DNA of 64,000 nt from a bacterium (GTDB lineage: Bacteria; Zhuqueibacterota; QNDG01; JAFGCO01), in assembly GCA_016930535.1 (NCBI GenBank), contig JAFGGN010000096.1:19085-83084 (forward strand), in the 5' to 3' direction. The translations under genes were made by a program, and so were the position numbers. Positions 35,270 to 44,900 of the stretch are shown piece after piece (position 1 is the first letter of the stretch; every line of letters starts with the position of its first letter). The notes below the pieces were generated by a model. The model saw nothing but the letters and a program-made list of their open reading frames with translations. It did no database searches and was not told where the DNA came from.

Positions 35270-36335
35270 CGTCATGAACAATCAGCGGTCCCATCCGCTG
35301 CATTTTCCCGAATACGTGTCCTTTACGGTCACCCATGCGTGCAATCTCAGCTGCCGCATGTGCGGCCAGTGGAGCGCCGGGGGATATATACGCAAAAGGC
35401 AAAAGAAATTGACGTGTATGCAGTTGTCCGACTGGAAGCGGCTCGTGGACGAGGCCGCCAATCATAAAATCCGGTTCATCCTGATCCGGGGCGGGGAGCC
35501 GTTTCTATATAAAGGCATCATGGATCTGGTGGCACACATTCACGGGAAGGGCATCTTTGTATCCATCGATACCAACGGCACATGTCTTGAAAATTTTGCC
35601 GAAGAGCTTGTCCGTTTCAGCAACATGCATATCACTTTCTCGGTGGACGGTCCCCAATCCGTTCATGATGAGGTCCGGGGCATGAAAGGCAGTTTCAGCA
35701 AAATAAAAGAGAACATCGCGCTTCTTGCCCGTCTCGAAAAGGGGAAAAAGAAGAAAATCAGCAAGAGCATCTGCTTTACGATCAGTCCGTATTCGTACAG
35801 GGGTCTGGGGAAAATGCCGGACGTGGCGAGGCGCATGCGCATCGGATCCATCAATATTGTCCCGTATTTTTATATCCCCTCGCAAACCGGCAGAACGTAC
35901 GAAAAAGAGCTCAGGGAAAACTTCAACACCCGTGCCTATTCATGGAAAGGATTCCGGCATGAATCATCCGGAATCGATTTCGAGGTCTTTCTTGAGGAGT
36001 ACCGGAAATACAGGGCCGGGCTCGGAAACGTCGTCAATTTTCCCTACATGGATTTTACAGAAGAGGATTACAGGATCTGGTTCAGGGATGCCACGACGCC
36101 TGTGGGCGACCAGGCCTGCATGAATATCGAGGAACTGATCGACGTTCAGCCGGACGGCGATGCCAATTTCTGTGTGGATTTTCCGGATTACAGCATCGGG
36201 AACGTGCTGGAGGCCTCCATCGGTGAGATCTGGATCGGTCCCAAGGCGCGCCTGTTCCGGGACTACCGGCGCCGGAAGCCCCTGGCCGTGTGCGCCCGCT
36301 GCGGAGCGAAATACATATCCCTGATCAAGGAATAA
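35256..36335 (+). CDS. Radical SAM protein with SPASM-like C-terminus
   Basis: 359 residues. The [4Fe-4S]/SAM motif is CxxxCxxC at Cys29, Cys33, Cys36 (HACNLSCRMCGQW). GGEP (RGGEPFLYKG) and the barrel strands ISIDTNGT and ITFSVDGP follow. The C-terminal ~80 residues carry further cysteines (QACMNIEEL, ANFCVDFPDY, CARCGA) with DVQPDGDANFCVDFPDYSIGNV, the SPASM style of auxiliary cluster. Such enzymes often modify peptides or mature sulfatases and quinohemoproteins. No precursor-peptide gene is recognised beside it. It is translationally coupled to the S41 lipoprotein by a 14-nt overlap and is the last gene of the operon. Confidence 0.88.
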   Translation: MMKNDVMNNQRSHPLHFPEYVSFTVTHACNLSCRMCGQWSAGGYIRKRQKKLTCMQLSDWKRLVDEAANHKIRFILIRGGEPFLYKGIMDLVAHIHGKGIFVSIDTNGTCLENFAEELVRFSNMHITFSVDGPQSVHDEVRGMKGSFSKIKENIALLARLEKGKKKKISKSICFTISPYSYRGLGKMPDVARRMRIGSINIVPYFYIPSQTGRTYEKELRENFNTRAYSWKGFRHESSGIDFEVFLEEYRKYRAGLGNVVNFPYMDFTEEDYRIWFRDATTPVGDQACMNIEELIDVQPDGDANFCVDFPDYSIGNVLEASIGEIWIGPKARLFRDYRRRKPLAVCARCGAKYISLIKE

Positions 36336-36352
36336 CGGTTTTCACCTGACGC

Positions 36353-38554
36353 TCAACGCTTTGCCGGCCCTTCGTTCCTCGGCGTCATAAAATAAATGGC
36401 AATCCGGCTTCCACTATCCGCCCTGGGATTCCCCGTCATTTCTGCATGCTGCGTGGTGCTGTCGAACACATAGTTGCAGTCCGTGATATGGTTGTGCGCA
36501 TCGGCTCCGGACACGCTGAAAATGATGGAGGCATCGGGACTCGCCGGATTAAACTGCGTGGCCGGAAGGTCCTTTCCCTCGACATACGTGTAAAACGTGG
36601 ATCCGTCATTGCAGAACGAGGAGGCGTTGCACTGGAAATACGACACCATATTCTGTTCCGCATCGTACTCGACCACGATGGAACCGGTCTGCCTGCATGT
36701 ATTGGCATCTCCCGGGTTGTAATCCCAGCTGGCCGTGTACCTGTTTTCATCGACCGCATACGTGCCGGACAGTTCGTTCGATCCGCCGAACGATGCCAGA
36801 AACTCCTCGTTTTCTGATTGCTGCCCGTCCGTGTAGGCTCTGTGCACGTTGATTTTCAGCTGGGCCTGTACCATGGCGACTTCCTTGTACCAGTGTGGTC
36901 CCTCGATTTCGGCTTTCAGGATCAGGCAGCCCGAGCTGCCAACCGTGGGGGAGCGATAATTGCAATTGGTCGCTGCGGCCAGCAGGTCGGCGTTCTTTTC
37001 GAACATCGGCCGGATATTCTGAATCAACAGAGATGGAGATCCTTCCGCGCTTTTGCCCAGAAAACGCAGCTGATTGTTTTCGATTTCAAAAGCCATCAGG
37101 CCGATATTGTAAATATTAAGACCGGATGAGCCCGGGTCCAGAGTCAGCAGGAGCGAAGCGTTCTCATCGATGTCGTCCGGATTGCCGTGGTTCAGACGGT
37201 ACAGATGACAGGACACATCCCCGACCCATCTGGGATTGAACTCATGCACGATTTTATTGTCGGAACCTGGTCTCAGCTGCCAGGTTTCGGCCACGTGGCC
37301 GAGAATGTCGGATCCGGCGACCCCATAAATGCCGCCTTCGATATAGTGCTGCAAATAGGCCGGCCACCAGGTTCTGACCGGATCGGAAATGCGTGTGACG
37401 AACATGTTGAAATGACAGTCATAAGGGACAAGCTTTTCTTCCCCGGCATTGACATTGTAGAACTGAACGAACAGGTTTCCCCCGTCCGGGTCGTTGTCTG
37501 CCAGATACCGGATCAGGGAGCTCATGCCGCTTCCGTACCACACATGATCGGCTTGCTTATATTCATACAAATATACACCATACTGGCGGAAGGGAGCGCC
37601 TTCATGACCCGGAAAGAAAATGGGCACATGGGACGCATCGTTCTGCACCAGGCCTTCGGCCCAGCATGCGATGGCTTTGTGCAGCCAGACATTTCTGAGG
37701 TCCCCGGACGGATTGGGCTGATAGGTTTCGAACAGGACACGCGCCAGGTGATAAGACATGCTGTTGGCATCGAGATTACCGATATCGATCCGAACCGGGT
37801 ATTCTTCCCCGTATGGACATTTCAGGAAAACCGGAGCGGATCCCTGCGGGGCCCTGAACGGACCGGCCGCAATGTTCAGTTTTTCAATTTTTCTTTGATA
37901 TCTTCTGAATCCCAATCCCTGAAATTTATCTTCAATGATCTGTATCTTCTGAAGGAAATTATCGAAATAGGATCTGGGCATGATGAGGGTCAGGAGAATG
38001 CCGCTGTTCAGGCTGATCTGATCGCTTTTCAGTCCTGTGACAAGGGTCACAAAAAAGTCGACATCATCCGCGCATTTCTTGTTCAGTCCCGTGGTGTCCG
38101 GTTCCGCTTCCGGGACGGGGATCTCGAAAAGCATATAATCCAGGGAGTCCCTGCATGCGGTCAGGGAAAAGACCGGCATGTCTGTATCCAGGTCCGGCAC
38201 CGGCTTTTCCCGGCCTACGGCTGCGAAAGTTTCATCGCTCAGCGAGCCCGACACCCTGACTGTGGCATGCAGGGGCAGGGTAAAGTCCTCCGGGAGGTTG
38301 GCGACGATGTACACACCGCTGGCCGAGAATTCGGAGACGGGGAAATCCGTGCTGAGTTTTATTTCAACGGTGGTTTCTGCTGAAAATGCGCCGGGCGGGA
38401 TCGTGACCAGGATATCATCGCCGCCGACACGGCCCCCTCCGGGCCCGATGGCCTCTTCGTACAGCATTTTGTCCCGGTTCGGAGACGTGGCATGATCCGA
38501 GGAGCAGGAGAAGACCGCACAAGTACAGATGAACAGAATGATGAGCCTTTTCAT
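36353..38554 (-). CDS. Large lipoprotein with ZU5-like N-terminal domain
   Basis: 733 residues. Lipobox FSCSS (Cys17). A ZU5-like segment follows (IGPGGGRVGGDDILVTIPPGAFSAETTVEIKLS). The middle region has features reminiscent of a peptidase MA-like fold (HKAIACWAEGLVQND... and YLQHYIEGGIYG) but no zinc HExxH, so no activity can be claimed. The C-terminal ~180 residues are cysteine-containing beta-structure (TSASWDYN, CNASSFCNDGSTFY). The family is not recognised. Convergent with the radical SAM gene, 17 nt apart. Confidence 0.75.
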   Translation of the reverse strand: MKRLIILFICTCAVFSCSSDHATSPNRDKMLYEEAIGPGGGRVGGDDILVTIPPGAFSAETTVEIKLSTDFPVSEFSASGVYIVANLPEDFTLPLHATVRVSGSLSDETFAAVGREKPVPDLDTDMPVFSLTACRDSLDYMLFEIPVPEAEPDTTGLNKKCADDVDFFVTLVTGLKSDQISLNSGILLTLIMPRSYFDNFLQKIQIIEDKFQGLGFRRYQRKIEKLNIAAGPFRAPQGSAPVFLKCPYGEEYPVRIDIGNLDANSMSYHLARVLFETYQPNPSGDLRNVWLHKAIACWAEGLVQNDASHVPIFFPGHEGAPFRQYGVYLYEYKQADHVWYGSGMSSLIRYLADNDPDGGNLFVQFYNVNAGEEKLVPYDCHFNMFVTRISDPVRTWWPAYLQHYIEGGIYGVAGSDILGHVAETWQLRPGSDNKIVHEFNPRWVGDVSCHLYRLNHGNPDDIDENASLLLTLDPGSSGLNIYNIGLMAFEIENNQLRFLGKSAEGSPSLLIQNIRPMFEKNADLLAAATNCNYRSPTVGSSGCLILKAEIEGPHWYKEVAMVQAQLKINVHRAYTDGQQSENEEFLASFGGSNELSGTYAVDENRYTASWDYNPGDANTCRQTGSIVVEYDAEQNMVSYFQCNASSFCNDGSTFYTYVEGKDLPATQFNPASPDASIIFSVSGADAHNHITDCNYVFDSTTQHAEMTGNPRADSGSRIAIYFMTPRNEGPAKR

Positions 38555-38709
38555 GGGGCCCCCAGAGTTGATTTTTGAAATTGGACAGATGATACTGGTG
38601 ATGCTTTGCCGGTTGCTGCTGGTCTGAATTCACTAAAATAAGTCCCAATTTTTCAAATGTCAAGCGGCATTTTGGAGGCTGTTTTTCGGCTTTTTCAATG
38701 TCCCGGTTA

Positions 38710-38738
38710 TTGCTGATTTTCAAATTATTTTTTATATT
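38710..38738 (+). promoter_or_regulatory. Candidate promoter of the SMP-30-like gene
   Basis: TTGCTG (38710-38715), 17-nt spacer, TATATT (38733-38738), 40 nt before the ATG. Same architecture as the thrA and pepD promoters. It lies in a 223-nt AT-rich spacer shared with the divergent lipoprotein gene. Confidence 0.5.
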
Positions 38739-38777
38739 CACTGGTATCTCAGGAAACAGCCGGTTCAAGGAGGGGTT

Positions 38778-39605
38778 ATGAGAATCGCAGGGGCATTGCT
38801 TTTTACAGGATTGTTTGCATTGTCTTGCAATGCGCAGGAACTTTCCGCTCCCGAAAGCGCGGCAGTCGATGCGCGGACCGGGCGGACCTATATTTCCAAT
38901 TACGGAAACGGAACGATCGTCCAAATCGATTCAGCCGGGGAAAAGACAATTTTCAAACAGGACGTTTCCAGGCCGCTCGGCATGCTGATCCACGATGATG
39001 TGCTCTTCGTGGTCTCGAATCCGGACCGGGTGCTGGGTTTCAGATTGCCGGAGGGCAGGGCGGAGTCCGAATTTGTGGTCGAGGGGGCCCTGTTTCTGAA
39101 CGATGTCACATGCGACAGTTCCGGATTTCTTTACGTGACGGACAGCCGCGGCGGAACCGTGCATCGGATCGATCCTGCACATCAAAAATGCGTGCTTTTT
39201 GCACGGACCCGGCTGGATAATCCGAACGGTATTCTTCATGATCCCGTACAGAACAGGCTCCTGATCTGCTATTTTTCGGACCATGGCGCCATCGACGCCG
39301 TCAGCCTGGCCGATACGGTGTGTAGCATGGCCGTACAGACGGAACTGGACAATCTGGACGGGCTGGCCATGGACAGGGCCGGAAACGTCTATGTGTCGTC
39401 CTGGGCCGCCGGCAGTTTTCAGTCCGGATTCGAACGCAGGGGGGCCGTGTGGAAATACGACAACGGATTCAGGCAGAATCCGGTTTTAATTGCGGACGGG
39501 CTTTATGGTCCGGCCGATATTTTCATCGATATGCACAGGAACGATTTGATCATCCCGTTGTTCCTGGATAATCAGATTACACTCATGCCGCTCTCTTCCC
39601 ACTGA
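38778..39605 (+). CDS. SMP-30/gluconolactonase-like beta-propeller, probable lipoprotein
   Basis: 275 residues. Signal with lipobox-like ALSC at residue 17. A six-bladed propeller pattern of the SMP-30/LRE/YncE kind follows (APESAAVDARTGRTYISNYGNGTIVQID, LFLNDVTCDSSGFLYVTDSRGGTVHRID, LDNLDGLAMDRAGNVYVSSWAAG). Metal-binding residues of true lactonases are plausible (N in FLNDVT, LDNPNG, D in GPADIF) but not proved. Ribosome site AAGGAGGGGTT is strong. A perfect terminator follows the gene, so it is monocistronic. Confidence 0.78.
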   Translation: MRIAGALLFTGLFALSCNAQELSAPESAAVDARTGRTYISNYGNGTIVQIDSAGEKTIFKQDVSRPLGMLIHDDVLFVVSNPDRVLGFRLPEGRAESEFVVEGALFLNDVTCDSSGFLYVTDSRGGTVHRIDPAHQKCVLFARTRLDNPNGILHDPVQNRLLICYFSDHGAIDAVSLADTVCSMAVQTELDNLDGLAMDRAGNVYVSSWAAGSFQSGFERRGAVWKYDNGFRQNPVLIADGLYGPADIFIDMHRNDLIIPLFLDNQITLMPLSSH

Positions 39606-39651
39606 AAGTGTCCCGGCCGCCGGCTAATTTTATTTGATCGTTCAGTTCAGG

Positions 39652-39682
39652 AAATCCGCTTCATAGAAAGCGGATTTTTTTT
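39652..39682 (+). terminator. Intrinsic terminator after the SMP-30-like gene
   Basis: AATCCGCTT and AAGCGGATT form a perfect 9-bp stem with a 6-nt loop, followed by an unbroken T-run (39675-39682). It lies 47 nt past the stop codon. Confidence 0.9.
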
Positions 39683-39794
39683 GAAAAAACGACTGCCTTT
39701 TTACGGACCGGTGTCTTCCGGTCGAAATCCGGGATGCCTCCGGCGTATATTGGACCATCATTGTCGATGTTGGATCTTTATCTGGAGGAAGAAA

Positions 39795-41615
39795 ATGAAG
39801 AAATCAGTCGTTGTGCTGCTCGTTATCCTGGGCCTGGCAGCGGGCCATGGATTCTCCAACGCCGGAACCTGTGAGAATCCGGACGTGATTGTGTGGACCT
39901 TTCAGACCGGAAAATGCATTTATTCGAATCCCGTCATTCATGAAAACGTTTTGTACATCGGGAGCTTCGACAGCGTGTTTTATGCGGTGGATCCGCGAAC
40001 CGGCCAGGAAATCTGGCATTACCGGACGGATCATCCGGTGCATTCGGATGCAGCCATCTTTAATGGTGGGTTGTGTTTTGAAAGCGGCAATCAGCTTTAT
40101 TTTCTGGATTTTCAGGGCACACTGATCCGCAAGGTGCCCCTGTGCACTGAAACCTACACGGAGCAGATCGATTCCTGGGATTTTCCGCACTCCTCTCCCG
40201 TTGTCGTGGACGACATGGTGTACATCGGTTCAGAAAAAGGTTGGATTTACGGCATCGATTCACAGACAGGCGATGTCCGGTTCCAGGTTCAGACACCGAA
40301 TCAGGGAACCATCCGTATTCCGCCGCTTGTGGAAGGCGATCGGCTGTTCACCGGGGACTGGGATGGTGTGGCGCGCGCCTATGATCTGACGACGTCCGAA
40401 ATGATCTGGGAATATGACACCAGAAAGGATGTGCATTTTGCATGGACCAACGCGATACAGACACGCATGGTGCTGCACAACAATGCGCTGCATTTTGCCG
40501 GAAGAAGCTGCAATGCCTATGCTCTGAATGCGGATACGGGCGCAAAGATCTGGAATTTCGACCAGTCCTCCGTCTGGATCGTGGGCGGAGCCGTGGTCGC
40601 GGACGACCTGGTTTATTACGGCTGTTCAAACCAGCGTGTGCTGTATGCCCAGGATGCGGCGACCGGGGCCAACCGGTGGGGCACCGGGCTCGATGACCGC
40701 ATGTGGAACAGTCCGCTCGTCGACGGGCCGTATCTCTTTTTCGGATCAGGATCGTTCTATATCCTGGACCGTTTCACGGGAGAAGTGATCAACAAACTGG
40801 TTTTCGATCATGAAAAGGTGCATACGGAACCGATTCATATCTGGTACTGGGACGCCGATTACTGGGGCGACGCCTATGCTCTCGCCAATTTTCACAGCTC
40901 GGCCGTGGCCTTCGAAGGGAAGATCATCGTCGGGTGCGATGACGGCAAGATCTACGCATTCGACCGGGAAGGTCTCATCAACATGCCGAAATCAAATACC
41001 TTTATCAAGGGACAGCCGATCGATCTCGGGGATGTGTCCAAAAACAGCACGCCGTCGGTCTCCGTCACCGTATACAATACCGGAACAAAAACGGACACGG
41101 TGCTGGTTTCCCTGTCCGGCGGGACCAAACTGAAACAGTCCCTGTCAATTGACACGGAGAAGATGACGATTCCGGCCAATGATTCCGTAACCGTGACCGT
41201 GACGATCGATCCTGAAAATCTGAAAATCAACGATTATATTTTCAGGGTGGTTTTCGATTCCCAGCAGAACATTGCTAACAACCGGATGATGCAGGAGGTC
41301 AATTTCAACCTGGTCGAGGGAACCCGTGTTGATGAACAGGCATTCCTTCCCGGGTCGTTTGCACTGAATCCGAACCGTCCCAACCCGTTCAATCCTTCCA
41401 CCAAAATCGGATTCGATCTGCCCGAGGATGCGGATATCCGTATTTTTGTGACGGATATCAGGGGACGGCAAATCGGCACACTGGTTCAGGGCCGTTTAAA
41501 TGCTGGCAGGCACGATGTCGTGTTTGATGCCCATGAGCTCAATTCCGGCGTCTATCTCTGCGTCATGGATGCCGGTCCTTATAAGGGTGTGCAGAAAATG
41601 ATCGTTTTAAAATGA
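39795..41615 (+). CDS. Secreted PQQ-like beta-propeller protein with sorting domain
   Basis: 606 residues from ATG 39795 (CTGGAGGAAGAAA upstream); the open frame 38 codons earlier overlaps the terminator. Signal peptide MKKSVVVLLVILGLAAGHGFSNA. PQQ/WD-type repeats run from about 30 to 400 (AVDPRTGQEIWHYRTDHPV, GIDSQTGDVRFQV, ALNADTGAKIWNF, AQDAATGANRWGT). A CARDB-like beta-sandwich follows (VSVTVYNTGTKTDTVLVSLSG), then the FlgD-Ig-like sorting domain (PNPFNPSTKIGF...GVYLCVMD). Repeats of this kind need not bind PQQ. It is predicted to be at the cell surface or secreted; the ligand is unknown. Confidence 0.87.
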   Translation: MKKSVVVLLVILGLAAGHGFSNAGTCENPDVIVWTFQTGKCIYSNPVIHENVLYIGSFDSVFYAVDPRTGQEIWHYRTDHPVHSDAAIFNGGLCFESGNQLYFLDFQGTLIRKVPLCTETYTEQIDSWDFPHSSPVVVDDMVYIGSEKGWIYGIDSQTGDVRFQVQTPNQGTIRIPPLVEGDRLFTGDWDGVARAYDLTTSEMIWEYDTRKDVHFAWTNAIQTRMVLHNNALHFAGRSCNAYALNADTGAKIWNFDQSSVWIVGGAVVADDLVYYGCSNQRVLYAQDAATGANRWGTGLDDRMWNSPLVDGPYLFFGSGSFYILDRFTGEVINKLVFDHEKVHTEPIHIWYWDADYWGDAYALANFHSSAVAFEGKIIVGCDDGKIYAFDREGLINMPKSNTFIKGQPIDLGDVSKNSTPSVSVTVYNTGTKTDTVLVSLSGGTKLKQSLSIDTEKMTIPANDSVTVTVTIDPENLKINDYIFRVVFDSQQNIANNRMMQEVNFNLVEGTRVDEQAFLPGSFALNPNRPNPFNPSTKIGFDLPEDADIRIFVTDIRGRQIGTLVQGRLNAGRHDVVFDAHELNSGVYLCVMDAGPYKGVQKMIVLK

Positions 41616-41670
41616 CCTGCCGCCGGTGCGGATACCGGCGGTATGTTATCAATCTTGATCGGTCCCAGGG

Positions 41671-41764
41671 CGGACCCGGATTATTTTACCGCTCCATTCA
41701 GGCGAAACAGGGCGGCCGTTTTACGGCACTCCAGGAGAGGATGGAGAAATCCGGGTCCGTTTTT
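41671..41764 (+). terminator. Elaborate nested hairpin ending in a T-run, terminator or structured RNA
   Basis: Three nested stems: an outer 12-bp perfect stem, then 6-bp CTCCAT/ATGGAG, then a 5-bp GCCGT/ACGGC apical hairpin, with TTTTTG following the outer stem. This is much larger than a usual intrinsic terminator. It could end transcription of the propeller gene or be the body of a small RNA. Confidence 0.55.
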
Positions 41765-41784
41765 GTTTGCATTTTTAACATCGA

Positions 41785-41814
41785 TTGACTACTATTTAAC
41801 ATTCCCTTTATTAT
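41785..41814 (+). promoter_or_regulatory. Candidate promoter of the CHAT gene pair
   Basis: TTGACT (41785-41790), 18-nt spacer, TATTAT (41809-41814). Each hexamer matches the sigma-70 consensus in 5 of 6 positions. It lies 21 nt after the T-run of the nested hairpin and predicts a leader of roughly 170 nt before the ATG at 41993. Confidence 0.5.
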
Positions 41815-41992
41815 CTATGCACTGACAGTTAATTGACCACAACGGTTTTCGGGAAGATTGCGGACAGGTCCGGGATCATGTACGGATTTGTGATAATGGC
41901 CTGCCGGGAGTACGAAGCGACAGACCGTACACAAGTATCAACTCACCGCTCAACTGATTGGAATCGGACAAGTCACGGAGAAAGGAGTTTTC

Positions 41993-44900
41993 ATGAAACA
42001 CAGGAAGTGTCTGATTGTCATTAGCATATCCGTTATATTGTGTACCGGTCCGATCCTGCCGCAGACCGTGGCTTTATCTGTGGTCAATGATACGACAGCG
42101 GCTCGCCTTTTTTCGGAAAAGGCGATGTTGTTTCTTGAAAAGATACAGTATGACAGTGCACTACTGGATTTCGAATATGCGGGACGGCTGTACGAACAGG
42201 CTGCCAGGAAGTCTGGCTGCGCGGACCTGTGGGCGGAATACGTGTATTGTGTCGCCTATAAGGGTCATATTCTATACCTCAAGGCAAAATATACGGAAGC
42301 GCTTCAGTGCCTGGAGGGTGTTCTGGACACGGCCCTTGAGAAATTGGGGGCGAGTCATATCGAAACCGCTTCCATCTACAATAAAATCGGCAATGTGTAT
42401 TTGAAAACCGATTTTAACAAGGCGTTGGGATATTATGAAAAAACGCTTGAAATACGGCAGATGCTGTTGGGTGAGCGGCATCCTGAAGTCGCCAAAGCCT
42501 GCAACAATATCGGCTTGGTTTATGAATATCAGGATAATTTCCTCAAGGCACTTGATTATTACAGCCGTTCATTGAACATAATCAAAACGACAGGAGACAG
42601 CCTGTCTCTCACCGCTGCAAACGCGTACTACAGTCTGTCCACGACCAGCCGCAGATTGGGAAATTTTGATAAAGCGCTTCATTACTGTTTTAAATCTCTG
42701 GATATAAGGACACAATTGTACGGAACGGACCATAAGAATACGGCCAACACGTACCGCAGCATCGGGGATATCTATCAGATAATGGGAGACTATGGTAACG
42801 CGTTGATCTATCTTGACAAGGCCCTGTCCATTGCCGTCCGCGACTATGGCCCCAATCATCCCTTCACCGGAGTGGTTTATAACAGCATGGGACTTGTCCA
42901 TAAAAAGATGCATCATTATGACCTTGCACTCGGCTGCTATCAAAGGGCGTATGAAATCACGGCTGCAGTTTTCGGAGAGGACAATGACCAGACGGCAAAC
43001 CGGATGAACAATATCGGCGTTCTGTACCTTGACATCGGCGATCACGAAAAAGGATTGGAATATCTGAAGCGCACCTTGCCTTTATGGTTAAAACAATACG
43101 GTGAAGAGCATTCAATGCTTGCCATACTTTACAACAACATGGGGAACGCATACAGGGAAATGGCCGACTATAATAGCGCCCTCGAATGCCTGAATCGCTC
43201 CATGGCCATATGGGAGAACATATCAGGGGGGGATCATCCCGGGGTCGCAAATTGTCATAACAACCAGGCTCTGGTATACCTGAAAAAAGGCGAATACGGC
43301 ATGGCGCTGTGGCATGTGCAGAAAGCAGTCGTCTGCCTTGTCCCGGATTTTCATAATGAAGATGTGTACGTCAATCCCCCGATTCATCCGATTCAGTCGG
43401 ACATTTATTTGTTGAATGCACTGAAGTACAAGGCGGAGATCTTTTATCAGCAATATCTCGCTGAATCACATGGGCTCAGGGATGTTCAGGCTGCATTCGA
43501 TACATACCGGGTCTGTTCGGATCTGATCGATAAGATGCGTATCGGATACAGCGAGTCGTCTTCCAAGCTGTCTTTACTGGGAGATGTTACCGAAATTTTT
43601 GACAAGGCCATCAGGACATCGCTAATACTTTATAACCATACACACGATATGTTCTACGAACAGCAAGCTTTGCATTTTGCTGAAAAAGCCAGGTGCAGTG
43701 TACTGTTCGAATCCCTGCAGGAATCCAGGGCCCGGCATTTTTCATTCATCCCGGATTCGCTGCTCGACCATGAAGAACATCTGCGTATAGAATTGACCGA
43801 CTGCGATACGGAAATTAAAAAACTTTCGGAGAAAAAGGAGAAGGCGGACAGCATCCGGATGGTGGAATTGCATGACCGGTTTTTTTTCCTGAACACCCGG
43901 TACCATGCCTTCATCGACCGGCTTGAAACCGAATATCCCGGGTATTACCGGCTAAAATACAAGACTCAGACACCCTCGGTGGGGGATATTCAGGGAGTTC
44001 TGAATGAAAATGCTGCGCTTGTCGAGTATTTTGTCGGGGATACGTCCTTGGTTATATTCGCCCTTACCCGGGACAAGTTCAAGGTCGTATCCCTGCCGGT
44101 CGACAGCCTGTTCACAAAACAGGTCGATTCGCTGGTGCGGTCCATCAAAAAGGTCGATGCTACCCGTTTTCCGGAATACAGTTATCGTATGTATAAAATC
44201 CTGATTCAACCTGTTGAAACGACGCTTCGGAATACAGGACAAATCATCATTATTCCGCATGGTGTGCTGTGCAGGGTGCCTTTCGAAGCGCTGATCACGC
44301 GGTTTCCTGAAAAACAGAACATGGTTAATTTCAGTGATTACAGATATCTGATTAAAGATATGGATATATCCTATCATTATTCTGCGGCATTGTACATGGA
44401 GCATGCAGGGTTGAAAATCCGCAATAAGCCGGTCCGGCATCCTGCCGGGGAAATCGCTTTTCTTGGCTTCGCTCCTGTTTTTAAAGAAGAGACCGCCAAC
44501 GGGTACATGCTTGAAAGCCGCATCCCGATGCTGGACCTGGCTTCAGCAGAACCGGCCGTACGTTCAATCAGCGTGGACGGCAAACACTTCAATGCCTTGA
44601 ACCATTCTGAAAATGAAGTGAGGGAAATCGTCCGGCTTTTTGAAAGACACGGGAGAAAAGCCACCGGATATTTTCATGCACAGGCTTCGGAAGATAATTT
44701 CAAATCCGCGGTGCATGACTGTCAGTATGTCCATATTGCCACGCACGGCCTTATATGCGAGGACAGTCCGGAATTGTCCGGGATCATCTTTTCACAGCCG
44801 GAGAATGCAGGCGCCGGAGAAGACGGTATTCTTTTCTCCGGGGAAACCTACAATCTGGATTTAAATGCGGATCTTGTTGTGCTGAGCAGCTGTGAGAGCG

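Larger units (their letters stand above)
41616..41992. other. Long intergenic region with nested RNA-like hairpins
   Basis: 377 nt without a credible gene. Seen: (a) 41620-41641, a perfect 8-bp stem CCGCCGGT/ACCGGCGG with a 6-nt loop just after the stop codon. (b) A 12-bp perfect stem CGGACCCGGATT (41671-41682)/AATCCGGGTCCG (41748-41759) enclosing CTCCAT/ATGGAG (41692-41697, 41741-41746) and GCCGT-TTT-ACGGC (41715-41727), ending in TTTTT. (c) A promoter-like TTGACT-N18-TATTAT. (d) About 170 nt of leader before the first CHAT gene, with a short GTACGG/CCGTAC inverted repeat. A 63-codon TTG-start ORF (41833-42024) lacks a ribosome site. Confidence 0.6.

Noticed and set aside
34223..35281. 352-codon minus-strand ORF
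   Set aside because: Antisense to the S41 lipoprotein gene; no domain or start signal.
37187..38383. 398-codon plus-strand ORF
   Set aside because: Antisense to the ZU5-like lipoprotein; no ribosome site and no recognisable domain.
41833..42024. 63-codon leader ORF before the first CHAT gene
   Set aside because: TTG start without a ribosome site, overlapping the true start, with no attenuator-like codon run.
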